DNA of 64,000 nt from an uncultured Clostridia bacterium (GCA_946187935.1 CAMHSJ010000001.1:1-64000); one strand, 5' to 3'. Shown: positions 1 to 9,674, numbered from the stretch's first letter. The notes: generated by a model from the sequence alone, not told the origin. Numbers and translations are program-made.

Positions 1-68
1 CAGATCCTGAAGGTAACCTGATAGAGATTGGCTCCTGGGATAAACCATATGAGGAGAAGGATCTGTAA
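1..68 (+). CDS. VOC/glyoxalase family protein, C-terminal fragment (cut by window edge)
   Basis: Frame 3 reads DPEGNLIEIGSWDKPYEEKDL*; DPxGNLIE is a typical VOC C-terminal signature. Confidence 0.7.
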   Translation, partial: DPEGNLIEIGSWDKPYEEKDL

Positions 69-140
69 CAGAGGACAGTCCGGATAATAAACAGTATTAT
101 AGGATAGTAGTCTGAAGTAAATGGTGGTAATAACAAAACA

Positions 141-938
141 ATGATTTCAATATACAAGAAATATCACATCGCATACTGGTGCATCGGAATTGTCGAGATC
201 ATAGGCATGATCATAGCGAACCTCTGGTTCTGCAGACGCACATGGGTTCCTGCGATACCGATAACGGCCGTGACGATATTACTGGTCTTGGTTGATGCAT
301 TTATCTTTACTAAGCTCACATCGAAAAAGCTCTCTAACGAAGTATTGCCTCTCTTCTACAATTGCCAGGTACATAAGTTTATAGATGAGATGAACATGCT
401 TTTCGCGAAAAAGGCAAAAGGCCCTGTCGTATCGATGTACAATGCAATAGTTGCGAGAGGTTACGGCTCCATTGATGATTACGATTCGGTCTATGAGTGC
501 TGCAAAAAGATTAAGTCAAAAGGCTATAAGTCTGAATATCACAGGTGCATGATCGAGTACTACCTGAAGAACGATCAGCCCGACAAGGCTCAGGAAGAGA
601 TAGAAGCGCTTAGAAAACTCATGGAGAAAATGAAGAATCCGAAGTATATAGAAGGCTGCGAGACCACTATTAAGAATGCGGAATTCTACATGAGGATACA
701 GCAGGGCAACTACGAAGGCGCAGAAGAGCACTATCAGAAACAGCTGGACACCATAAAACCGCTTTATCCCATAACAGAAGTAAGTTATTCGTACGCGTTG
801 GGAAAACTGCTTTTCTTGAAGGGCGAACCGGAAAGAGCAAGGAAATACCTTCAGGTTGCAATTGATCTTGGCGGCGACACTAAATACAAGAAGTTCGCCG
901 AAGAGTTGCTTCAGAAAATCAGCAGGAAACCAGACTGA
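141..938 (+). CDS. Membrane-anchored TPR-like hypothetical protein
   Basis: 265 aa ORF; two N-terminal hydrophobic helices then helical repeat-like region (AQEEIEALRKLME..., GKLLFLKGEPERARKYLQVAIDLG). Confidence 0.75.
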   Translation: MISIYKKYHIAYWCIGIVEIIGMIIANLWFCRRTWVPAIPITAVTILLVLVDAFIFTKLTSKKLSNEVLPLFYNCQVHKFIDEMNMLFAKKAKGPVVSMYNAIVARGYGSIDDYDSVYECCKKIKSKGYKSEYHRCMIEYYLKNDQPDKAQEEIEALRKLMEKMKNPKYIEGCETTIKNAEFYMRIQQGNYEGAEEHYQKQLDTIKPLYPITEVSYSYALGKLLFLKGEPERARKYLQVAIDLGGDTKYKKFAEELLQKISRKPD

Positions 939-957
939 GCGGGTTATAGGGAAGAAT

Positions 958-1257
958 ATGAAACAGATTACTATAGATGGAAATAACTTTTCGAACGAAG
1001 AAGAGTTTTATACCGAAATAGATAAATTGCTGACGAAGGATCTCAGCTGGAAGACAGGTCATAATCTTAATGCTTTCAATGATTTGCTATGCGGCGGATT
1101 TGGTTTTCATGCTCCCGGTGAAGAGTTGATGATAACTTGGATCAACGCGGGAAAAAGCCGGAAAGCGTTGGGTGAAGAATTGTTTAATATGATTACGGAC
1201 ATAATTCTGGACAGCGATAATTCAGGACATGAATGCAAACTGAAGATTGAGAACTGA
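958..1257 (+). CDS. Barstar-family (ribonuclease inhibitor-like) protein
   Basis: ATG at 958; MKQITIDGNNFSNEEEFYTEIDKLLT...WKTGHNLNAFNDLLCGGFG resembles the barstar fold signature (IDG..., N-L-DAF-D-L). Confidence 0.75.
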   Translation: MKQITIDGNNFSNEEEFYTEIDKLLTKDLSWKTGHNLNAFNDLLCGGFGFHAPGEELMITWINAGKSRKALGEELFNMITDIILDSDNSGHECKLKIEN

Positions 1258-1292
1258 TACGTATTTTTCAGTATATAACACAAGGGAAATCG

Positions 1293-1349
1293 CTCTTATT
1301 GAGGTTTAACTCTTTGTGGGTGCTTGAAGAGGGCGCTGCCGAATAAGAG
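1293..1349 (+). other. Candidate structured RNA element upstream of the BacNav gene
   Basis: Perfect 8-bp inverted repeat CTCTTATT (1293-1300)/AATAAGAG (1342-1349) enclosing a nested CTCTT (1310-1314)/AAGAG (1327-1331) hairpin; no U-tract. Confidence 0.3.
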
Positions 1350-1415
1350 AAGACCGTTGAGAGGCGGCTCTAATGATATAATGGACCTGCATTATTCAAA
1401 AGGCAGGGTGTTTAT

Positions 1416-2231
1416 ATGATAAAGGGTTTAAAGAAGGTTACGGACAGCAGTGTTTTTCAGGGGATAATCCTGTTTGTTATCATTTTCAATGCCATCATCA
1501 TGGGAATTGAAACGATCAAAGGACTGTCACAGGGCGCTATCGGTACACTGGCACTTATCAATGCTATATGTCTTTAGATATTCGTCCTTGAGATCATCAT
1601 TAAGTTCCTGGCTTATGGATTGGATTACTTCAAAGACCCATGGAACTGGTTTGACATGCTGATAGTCGGCATCTCATTTGTCTCCGGTCTGTCGTTTATG
1701 GCAGCGTTTCGTGCCGTCAGGGTCCTGCGCGTTTTCAAGTCATTAAAGGCGCTGCGCGGAACCAGGCTCATCAGCTCAGTTAAGCACCTTCAGATAATCA
1801 TCGGCGCGATCGTTAAGTCGGTCCCTTCCATTATGTGGACCGGGATCTTGCTCTTGCTGATCTACTACATCTTTGCGCTGATCGGCGTAAACCTCTTTGG
1901 GGAAGAATTCCCGGACTGGTTCGGCACGATCGGCAAAGCGATGTACACTCTGTTCCAGGTAATGACTCTGGAATCGTGGTCAATGGGCATCAGCCGGCCT
2001 GTAATGGAAGTCTTCCCTTATGCGTGGGCTTACTTTGTTCCGTTTGTTCTGCTGTCTTCCTTCATCGTCATGAACGTTGTTGTCGGTATCGTTGTTAATG
2101 CAATCAGCGAAGTAACTGCTGAGAATAATGATGGAGAAGCTGCTGATAAGACACCGTCAAACGGGGAACTGATCAAAGAGATCCGTTCGCTTAAAGAACA
2201 GCTTGACAGGATGGAGAAAGCGCTGAAGTAA
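1416..2231 (+). pseudogene. BacNav-type voltage-gated sodium channel interrupted by in-frame TAG (1575-1577)
   Basis: From ATG 1416 the frame reads MIKGLKKVTDSSVFQGIILFVIIFNAIIMGIETIKGLSQGAIGTLALINAICL*IFVLEIIIKFLAYGLDYFKDPWNWFDML... then S4 FRAVRVLRVFKSLKALRG and selectivity filter TLESWSMG, C-terminal coiled coil. Confidence 0.85.
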
Positions 2232-2300
2232 GACTTGCAAGTCAACTCTTAACATAACTGACCTTCCCTTGGAGTATAATTCAAGGAGGGGAGCAAGAAG

Positions 2301-2792
2301 ATGTTTAACGAGCACGACATTTCACGCAACGCGTGTCAGCTTTTCGGAGAGCAGGCCAGCCAGGGATATGACTGGTGGTGGCATTCTTTTACGGCGCGTA
2401 ATGCTGAGACAGGTGAGGAGAAGCCATTCTTCATCGAGTTCTTTTTGTGCAACCCTGCGCTGGGCGGAGACGAGCCTGTTTTCGGACAGCTGCCGGAGAA
2501 TAAGCAGAAGGGAATAAGGCCTTCTTATCTGATGGTCAAGGCAGGTGCCTGGGGTAAGGATGCGGTTCAGCTGCACAGGTTTTACGGGTGCAATATCGCG
2601 TGGTTGTTCGTGATGTCATTTATTCCGTTCGGAACAGCCTGGGTAGGTTCGTATCCGTCAGCGTTTGCACCTTTGGCCACAGTTCTTGGCGGATTCTGTC
2701 CGACGCTGCTTTCATTATCGTTGCAGTTGTTTCGGCATGGTGGATCGTACCGGGCAGGAAGTAATACAGAAGGATATAAGGAGGCAATTTAA
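2301..2792 (+). pseudogene. Chimeric/decayed ORF: tocopherol-cyclase-like N-terminus joined to a DUF1211/TMEM175-like membrane segment
   Basis: N-half GYDWWWHSFTARNAETGEEKPFFIEFFLCNPALGGDEPVFGQLPE...HRFYG; abrupt switch to NIAWLFVMSFIPFGTAWVGSYPSAFAPL; the overlapping frame encodes SDAAFIIVAVVSAWWIVPGRK* (stop 2762-2764). Confidence 0.5.
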
Positions 2793-3277
2793 TGAAGAGT
2801 CTGATCATTTATTTCAGCAGAGCTGATGAGAACTACGCAGTAGGATATATAGACAAGGGCAATACGGAAATAGTTGCCGGGTTTGTTTCGGAACTGACAG
2901 GAGCTGATATGTTCAAGGTTGAGCCTGAAACTCCCTACGCAGCAGACTACAGCACCTGCATCGAGGAAGCAAAGCAGCGCATAGGCAATGCTCCCATCAA
3001 AGAGAAACTTACGGATATTTCCGCTTACGATACCATCTTCATAATGAGCCCTATCTACTGGGGTACATATGCTCCCGAGATGGAGACGGCACTTGAGGGT
3101 CTGGATTTCGCGGGAAAGACCGTAAGGATCATCTGTACCCATGAAGGCTCCGGATTGTCGGGAATGCCTGCTGATGTTAAGAAGATGTGCAAGGGCGCAG
3201 ATGTTGATGCCAATGGTCTGGCTATTGTTGGATCAAGGGCTAAGAGTTCGAAGAAGACAGTTGAGAGATGGATCTGA
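2792..3277 (+). CDS. Flavodoxin
   Basis: 161 aa; MKSLIIYFSRADENY phosphate loop, SPIYWGTYAPEM, AAGGAGG RBS upstream. Confidence 0.9.
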   Translation: MKSLIIYFSRADENYAVGYIDKGNTEIVAGFVSELTGADMFKVEPETPYAADYSTCIEEAKQRIGNAPIKEKLTDISAYDTIFIMSPIYWGTYAPEMETALEGLDFAGKTVRIICTHEGSGLSGMPADVKKMCKGADVDANGLAIVGSRAKSSKKTVERWI

Positions 3278-3292
3278 TTATAAAACGGGATC

Positions 3293-3805
3293 ATGGGAAA
3301 TACACTTAAGAATTTTTCAAAAGAAGGTCAAAAGCTGCCGATGTTCGGGATAGGACCATATCTGATATATGGGACAGCATTCCTTAACGCAGCGGTGATC
3401 ATCCTGACTTCTTATGTTTTCAAAGCGGGTATTCTGGAGGATATCTGGGTCTGGATCTTCCGCATTACCGGCGGGATCGTTATTGCGCTTGGAATACTCA
3501 TTTGGTTTATCGGTGCGATGCGTTCCGGTATGGATAAGAACATAACAGAAAACATACTTAAGACCGATGGGATCTATTCATGGGTAAGGAATCCCATGTA
3601 TACCGGTTGTTGGTTTATCATAATCGGAATAAGCTTTATGTGGCATAACTACTGGGTGCTCCCTGTGATCATCGCTGACTGGATGATCCTGACGGTCGTA
3701 TTGAAGAATACGGAAGAAAAATGGCTTCATGATCTATATGGCGAAGAATATGATGCGTACAAGAAACGAGTCAACAGGTTGATCCCCCGGGTGCCGAAAC
3801 AGTAA
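3293..3805 (+). CDS. Isoprenylcysteine carboxyl methyltransferase (ICMT)-family membrane methyltransferase
   Basis: GIYSWVRNPMYTGCWFIIIG ... EEKWLHDLYGEEYDAYKKRVNRLIP motif pair. Confidence 0.85.
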   Translation: MGNTLKNFSKEGQKLPMFGIGPYLIYGTAFLNAAVIILTSYVFKAGILEDIWVWIFRITGGIVIALGILIWFIGAMRSGMDKNITENILKTDGIYSWVRNPMYTGCWFIIIGISFMWHNYWVLPVIIADWMILTVVLKNTEEKWLHDLYGEEYDAYKKRVNRLIPRVPKQ

Positions 3806-3820
3806 TTAAGACAGGTGTCT

Positions 3821-4423
3821 ATGCAAAGACCGGATTTTGACAGCATAAGATCATATGACGAGTTCAGCAAGTACTATTGGTATAGAGATGAACTCATAAG
3901 CATATGCAAGGAACACGGTCTCAAAGCGCCGGGCGGCAAGATCGAACTTAACAGGGTGATCGAATCCTATTTTAACGGCGTCATTATCCCTCCGGCTAAG
4001 AAGACGACTGTCAGGAAAAGCGCCTTTAAAGGGGACCTGACTCTTCAGACAGGGCTTATCGAGTGCGGTTTTACTTTCGGTCCGCGTTTTCGCGAATTCT
4101 TCGAAAAGACAACAGGCATAAAACCGTTTAAGTTCAATGTGGATATGGTTGCGGCTGCCAAGGCAGTTAAGGAAAACGGTGATGAGAGTTTTACTCTGGG
4201 CGATCTTCTGGAGATCTATTACGGAAGGAAAACGTATGCTGCTTATGACAGATCCGCGCTTCAGTGGAACAAATTTGTGAAAGCCTTCTGTGAGGATCCC
4301 GATACAAGAATCTACCCGAACAGGCTAAAAGCTGCGGCTAAGCTATGGAAGATCGTCAGGGATTCTGATATGCCCAAAGAATACACTAATGATCTGCTGG
4401 TAAAATATAAGACAAACATCTGA
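3821..4423 (+). CDS. SAP-domain/DUF6434-like protein
   Basis: RPDFDSIRSYDEFSKYYWYRDELISICKEHGLKAPGGKIELNRVIESYFNG; ATG at 3821. Confidence 0.65.
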   Translation: MQRPDFDSIRSYDEFSKYYWYRDELISICKEHGLKAPGGKIELNRVIESYFNGVIIPPAKKTTVRKSAFKGDLTLQTGLIECGFTFGPRFREFFEKTTGIKPFKFNVDMVAAAKAVKENGDESFTLGDLLEIYYGRKTYAAYDRSALQWNKFVKAFCEDPDTRIYPNRLKAAAKLWKIVRDSDMPKEYTNDLLVKYKTNI

Positions 4424-4439
4424 GAGGAAAGAACTGCAT

Positions 4440-5096
4440 ATGAAAAAAGGCGTGATCTTCGATATGGACGGCACAGTTTGGGATTCATCCGAGAACGTTG
4501 CAAGATCCTGGACAGTAAAGGTTCAGGAAGCAGGATTTAAAGATAAGATCATCTCGCGAGAAGACATACAGCGAAACATGGGTAAGCCCATGGATGCCAT
4601 TGCAGACGACCTCTTCACATATACCAAAAAAGGTCCCGAAAGAGATGCGCTCCGCTATGCCTGCGAGAACTATGAGAATGAGTACTTAAGAGAAAACGGC
4701 GGCATATTATATGACGGCGTTCTCGATACATGGGCCGGGCTTAAGAAGATGGGTTATCACATCTATATCGTGAGCAACTGCCAGGCAGGATATATCGAAG
4801 CATTCCTGGAGTTCTACCATATTCCTTACGGCAGCCCCGAAGATCTTGTCGAAGACATCGAGTGCTATGGTAATAATCTCCTTCAGAAAGATGAGAATAT
4901 CAGGCTAATAGCTGAGCGCAACGGTCTTACCGGAGCCTGCTATGTCGGCGACATCCAGAGCGATTACGATGCGACGGCCAAGGCAGGTCTTCCGTTTATT
5001 CACGCCAAGTACGGTTTCGGCAGCATAAACACCGAAGTCCCTTACATAAACAGTTTTAGTGAGCTTACAAAAGTAGTACCGGAAGTAATTGGATAA
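4440..5096 (+). CDS. HAD-family hydrolase (phosphoglycolate phosphatase-like)
   Basis: FDMDGTVWDS motif I, IVSNCQ motif II, VGDIQSDYDATAKAGLP motif IV. Confidence 0.9.
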   Translation: MKKGVIFDMDGTVWDSSENVARSWTVKVQEAGFKDKIISREDIQRNMGKPMDAIADDLFTYTKKGPERDALRYACENYENEYLRENGGILYDGVLDTWAGLKKMGYHIYIVSNCQAGYIEAFLEFYHIPYGSPEDLVEDIECYGNNLLQKDENIRLIAERNGLTGACYVGDIQSDYDATAKAGLPFIHAKYGFGSINTEVPYINSFSELTKVVPEVIG

Positions 5097-5116
5097 CAAG
5101 AAAGAGAGGTCACATC

Positions 5117-6172
5117 ATGCCCAAAGACGAAATCTCCATACCGCCTATCCTTAAGATCGAAAGAGGCGTGACAGCCAATATCGGAGGATTCCTGAAAGAA
5201 GCAGGGTTTAACCAGGTGGTGATCCTGTTCGGAAACGGCCTGACGGAAATGTTCGGTGATACTGTCTTCGGATCGTTCAGCGATGCCGGAGTCAAGGTCC
5301 TTCACCATCAGGAGATGGATACCGTTGACTTTAACGACATAACGAAACTCGCGTTCGAACTTCCCAACAAGACACAGGCCGTGATCGGCATGGGAGGCGG
5401 CAAGGTTATCGATGCGGCCAAATATATCGGTTATGTTTTGAGGATACCATTTATCAGCGTTCCAACGAGTTCGTCATCTGACGGATTCTCCAGTTCTTCG
5501 GCTTCGCTTATAGTTGACGGGCACCGTAGATCACTGCCCGCGAAGATGGCTTACGGGATCCTTGTCGATACCGATGTCATCAAGAGCGCGCCTGTGAGAT
5601 TTCTTTATTCGGGCGTAGGCGATATGGTCGCGAAGATCTCTTCGACCTACGACTGGCAGCATGAAGAAGACCTTGGCTTTGATGAAGTCAATGACTTCGC
5701 CTTCATGATAGCCAAGAAGGCCGTTAATTCATTTGTCAGAACGCCTTTTGAATCAACAGAGGAAGACCTCTTCTTAAAAGAACTTCTGGACTCCCTTGCA
5801 ATGAGCGGCGTCGCGAACGAGATCGCGGGATCTTCCGCTCCCACGAGCGGCAGCGAGCACCTTATCTCACATGCGCTGGATTCATTCTTGGAGCGCCCCC
5901 AGCTCCACGGCATCCAAGTCGGCATCGCAACATATATCATGTGCAGGATCTGTGATCACCGCTGGAAGAGAGTAGATGACATCTTTACTAAGACAGGTTT
6001 CTGGGATTACTGCGCAACGCTGGGTCTGAAAGCTGACGATTACATAAAGGCAGTCGACATGGCTCCTTCAATCAAGCCTCACCGTCATACGTATCTCCAC
6101 GAGGAGAAGTACAGAGAGCTTGCCAAAGAGCTCATCAAGACTGACGATAAGCTTAAAGCGATCCTGAAATGA
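5117..6172 (+). CDS. sn-glycerol-1-phosphate dehydrogenase (EgsA/AraM-like)
   Basis: GMGGGKVIDAAKYIGYVLRIPFISVPTSSSSDGFSSSSASL...KMAYGILVDTDVI...GSGDMVAK-like; GSEHLISHALD metal-binding region. Confidence 0.88.
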   Translation: MPKDEISIPPILKIERGVTANIGGFLKEAGFNQVVILFGNGLTEMFGDTVFGSFSDAGVKVLHHQEMDTVDFNDITKLAFELPNKTQAVIGMGGGKVIDAAKYIGYVLRIPFISVPTSSSSDGFSSSSASLIVDGHRRSLPAKMAYGILVDTDVIKSAPVRFLYSGVGDMVAKISSTYDWQHEEDLGFDEVNDFAFMIAKKAVNSFVRTPFESTEEDLFLKELLDSLAMSGVANEIAGSSAPTSGSEHLISHALDSFLERPQLHGIQVGIATYIMCRICDHRWKRVDDIFTKTGFWDYCATLGLKADDYIKAVDMAPSIKPHRHTYLHEEKYRELAKELIKTDDKLKAILK

Positions 6173-6333
6173 GACTTGACCTTATCCCCAAAAACCGGTC
6201 TTTGATTTCAGTTGATTTTTCAGAACTGTAAACTAGAGTATTAATGTTAAAATGGATTTGCCGGAGCGAAAAACCGGTTTTCCTTACAGGATATCTTATG
6301 GTAGATCCGTCGGGTTAAGAGGGAGGTGCTATC

Positions 6334-7878
6334 TTGTCAGAGAAATACGATCTGATAGTCATCGGTGCCGGCAACGGGGGCCTGATGACGGCATGCCGCG
6401 CATCAAGGATGGGACTTAAGACGCTCGTATTGGAGCGCCACAACATGCCAGGCGGCGCTGCCTCAAGTTTTGTTCGCGGAAGATTTGAATTTGACGCATC
6501 GCTTCACGAAGTTCCTGATTTTGGCGAGGGTGAAGCAAGGGGCGAACTCGGCAAGCTCTTTGACGAGCTCGGCATCAAGGTCGAGATGCTGCCTGTTAAG
6601 GATGCTTTCAGATACATAGTTCAGGAAAACGGAAAGAGGACGATCGACGTTACATTCCCTCACGGCAAGGACAAGGTAATGGATCTTATTAGTGAGATCT
6701 GCCCTGAGGATGTTGATTGCATGAACAAGCTCTTCATGGCATATGACGACATGGTGGCAGGTCTTGATTACTGGGGCTCTGCCAGGGGCAATCCCGATCC
6801 TGAAGTCCTGCGGACCAAGCATGCCAACTTCATGAAGATCATGACGATGTCAGCCGGAGAGTTCTTCCGCGCAATAGGCATGAGCCAAAAACTGATCGAC
6901 ATTATGACTGCCTACTGGCCTTACCAGGGCACTGAGATCAACACCATAGACGCATCCAGATACCTGCTCATGATCTGCTCTTTCTTTGAAAATGGCGCTT
7001 ACATCCCGAAGATGAGATCGCACCAGATATCGGAGGCCATCGTGAACAGAGCAGCAAAGCTCGGATGCAAGTTCCTTTTCGGGACGGAAGCGACAAAGAT
7101 CATTACCAAGAAAGGTGCTGTAAGCGGAGTCCGGACTGAAGACGGGAGGATCTTCGAATGCACTGCGGTCGCATCGAACGCTTTCCCTGAGGTCGTCTAT
7201 GGCAAGCTTCTTGATGACAAGTCGCTGGTACCTCCTTATGAGTATAAGAAGATGAATGCCAGAAGCTACGGTTTCAGGGCTTTCAGCGTATATCTGGGAC
7301 TCGACGCTTCTCCGGAAGAGATCGGCATAGAAGATTACACTATCTTTATCGGATCCAACAAGGATTCCAAGGTCATCTACGATAACTCGAAAGACAGAGA
7401 ACTGTCAGAGTACTCTTTGGATGTGTGCTGTCTTAATATCGCAAACCCCGACTGTTCCCCCAAAGGAACGACCATGATAGTCCTCACCATTTCTTATACG
7501 GACGATGCATGGGCTGACGTTACCGAAGAGGAGTACGTGAAGGAGAAGAGAAGGATCGCGGATCTGATGATCACGCACCTCGAGGAGATCATGGGCTTTA
7601 AGGTCCGCGAGCACATAGAGGAGATCGAGATCGCAAGTCCTGTGACTTTTGCCCGCTACATGGCAACTCCGCAGGGCTGTGTCTACGGCTACAGTTCCGA
7701 GAAATGGGACGGCATGTCCTCAAGAACGGTCGCAAACGGAGCCGAGAGGACCATCCCGGGATTATTCTTCGTGGGAGGCCACTCTTCTTCGATGTCAGGC
7801 TACTTGCCTACATACACGGGAGGCAACAGAACGGGATTCCAGATCTTAGGTTATGTTATGTCAGGAGGCGGAAAATAA
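6334..7878 (+). CDS. NAD(P)/FAD-dependent oxidoreductase, phytoene desaturase/carotenoid isomerase/retinol saturase-like
   Basis: Rossmann DLIVIGAGNGGLMTACRASRMGLKTLVLERHNMPGGAASSF; C-terminal GLFFVGGHSSSMSGYLPTYTGGNRTGFQILG; TTG start at 6334 after GGGAGG. Confidence 0.85.
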   Translation: MSEKYDLIVIGAGNGGLMTACRASRMGLKTLVLERHNMPGGAASSFVRGRFEFDASLHEVPDFGEGEARGELGKLFDELGIKVEMLPVKDAFRYIVQENGKRTIDVTFPHGKDKVMDLISEICPEDVDCMNKLFMAYDDMVAGLDYWGSARGNPDPEVLRTKHANFMKIMTMSAGEFFRAIGMSQKLIDIMTAYWPYQGTEINTIDASRYLLMICSFFENGAYIPKMRSHQISEAIVNRAAKLGCKFLFGTEATKIITKKGAVSGVRTEDGRIFECTAVASNAFPEVVYGKLLDDKSLVPPYEYKKMNARSYGFRAFSVYLGLDASPEEIGIEDYTIFIGSNKDSKVIYDNSKDRELSEYSLDVCCLNIANPDCSPKGTTMIVLTISYTDDAWADVTEEEYVKEKRRIADLMITHLEEIMGFKVREHIEEIEIASPVTFARYMATPQGCVYGYSSEKWDGMSSRTVANGAERTIPGLFFVGGHSSSMSGYLPTYTGGNRTGFQILGYVMSGGGK

Positions 7879-9647
7879 TGGCTGATAAAGATTATCTTAA
7901 AGAAGTTTCCGCCGACGGTTTCTACGAACTCCTTCCGAAGCGTCAGGCGGTAATAAGCAAGGCTTCCGGGGAGGAGCCCCGGTATGACTTCAATGCGAAT
8001 GTCCTGGCAAGAAGCCTTCATCCCAAGGTTCAGCATGTTAAGGTCTGCGATATCAAAGAATTAAACGGCGCACGTGTCTATACTCTCGAGCCAGACACAT
8101 CAAAGGGAACAACGAAACTCGCATATTTCAGGGCAGGGCAGTATATATCCCTTAAGCTTAAGATAGGCGGTTCTGTGCTTACCAGACCATACTCTTTATG
8201 CTCTTCGCCGAAGCTCGCGTTAAGCGGCAAGTATCAGATCGTAGTAAAGAGCATGAAGGACGGATTCGCATCCGAATACATAAACAGGGAATTCAAGATC
8301 GGAACTGCTTTAGATATCTCCGAGCCGGCCGGCTTTTTTGATTATGAGCCGCTTAGAGACAGAAATACCGTGGTCGGTCTTGCCGGTGGTTCAGGCATAG
8401 CGCCTTTCATGTCTTTTGCTTCTGCCATTGCGGACGGCACAGAGGATTTCAATCTCATACTCCTTTACGGAAGCAGGACGGAAGAAGAGATCCTGTTTAA
8501 GGAAGAACTTGCTGAATACGAGAAGTCGGCAGGCGGAAAGATCAAGGTCATCCACGTTCTTTCTGATGAAGAAAAGCCCGGTTATGAACATGGCTTTATC
8601 ACTTCTGATCTGATCTCAAAACATGCGCCTGATGTCTATTCTGTATTTGTGTGCGGATCACAGGGCATGTACGACTACGCAGAAGGCGAGTGCAAAAAGC
8701 TCGGCCTTAAGAAAAAAGACATAAGATTCGATGCATACGGGCAGTACAGACTCTCATCGCGCGATGCAGAGTTTACTGACGTGCACAAGGACAAGACTTA
8801 TGAGATAACGCTCATAATGAACGACGGCATCGAACATAAGATACCTGCACGCGCAGATGAACCTGTACTTGTGGCATTAGAGCGCGCAGGTATTGAAGCA
8901 CCGGGCAAGTGCCGCTCGGGCGAATGCGGTTTCTGCCGTTCAAAACTGGCGTCAGGCGAGGTCTACACACCGGAGAGAGTCGAACGGAGAAGGCAGTATG
9001 ACAAGGAGACGGGCTACATTCATCCATGCTGCACATTCCCCAAGTCCGACCTTAGGATACTTATTAATTACGAAGAACCAAAAATAGAAAGGAAGGTTAA
9101 AGATATGAAGAAGAAAGAACGTTTGATGGGTATTATAATGGCCATTATAATCTCGCTTGCTATGGGTATTCTCGTAGCTGCCCTGATCCCTGTGATCAGT
9201 CCTCAGGCTGCTGAGTCACAGCCCGTGGCTGTCCGTTATATATCCAACATCCTGATGTCAGTTGTAACAGGCATCATCGTGGCATTTGTCATCCCTCTCG
9301 GAAAGCTCGGCAGGGGTCTTGCCAATAAAGCCGGCGCAATGCCTCCGTCATTTAAGTTCACACTGCTTAATTCCATTCCTCTTGCGGTAGGCAATACGCT
9401 CATCGTAAGCCTTGTCTGCAGCTTCTTTGGTGTCCTGATGGGACGTTCCCATGCTGCAGCTGAAGCTCTTGCTCACATGCCTCCGTTCCCGGTCATGTGG
9501 CTCGGAAACTGGGTCAAGCTCCTCCTTCCCACACTGATCGTAAGCTATCTTCTTGCCGTTATCCTCTCACCTGTCGTATCACAGGCGATCGGCATAGCTG
9601 ATGCAGGCGCAGAAGTCGGAAGAGCTGCTTCAGGCAAGGACGACTGA
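7878..9647 (+). CDS. Ferredoxin-NAD(P) reductase-type FAD/2Fe-2S protein fused to a C-terminal ~4-TM domain
   Basis: RPYSLCSSP (FAD), GLAGGSGIAPFMS (NAD), CRSGECGFCRSKL...C (2Fe-2S), then hydrophobic region from MKKKERLMGIIMAIIISL; ATG 7878 overlaps upstream stop. Confidence 0.82.
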   Translation: MADKDYLKEVSADGFYELLPKRQAVISKASGEEPRYDFNANVLARSLHPKVQHVKVCDIKELNGARVYTLEPDTSKGTTKLAYFRAGQYISLKLKIGGSVLTRPYSLCSSPKLALSGKYQIVVKSMKDGFASEYINREFKIGTALDISEPAGFFDYEPLRDRNTVVGLAGGSGIAPFMSFASAIADGTEDFNLILLYGSRTEEEILFKEELAEYEKSAGGKIKVIHVLSDEEKPGYEHGFITSDLISKHAPDVYSVFVCGSQGMYDYAEGECKKLGLKKKDIRFDAYGQYRLSSRDAEFTDVHKDKTYEITLIMNDGIEHKIPARADEPVLVALERAGIEAPGKCRSGECGFCRSKLASGEVYTPERVERRRQYDKETGYIHPCCTFPKSDLRILINYEEPKIERKVKDMKKKERLMGIIMAIIISLAMGILVAALIPVISPQAAESQPVAVRYISNILMSVVTGIIVAFVIPLGKLGRGLANKAGAMPPSFKFTLLNSIPLAVGNTLIVSLVCSFFGVLMGRSHAAAEALAHMPPFPVMWLGNWVKLLLPTLIVSYLLAVILSPVVSQAIGIADAGAEVGRAASGKDD

Positions 9648-9674
9648 AGAAGGCTTAAATAACTATGAACTGAT

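Noticed and set aside
6180-6290. Direct AAAAACCGGT repeats in the G1PDH-FAD oxidoreductase gap as an operator
   Set aside because: Only two short copies ~85 bp apart; could be chance without further support.
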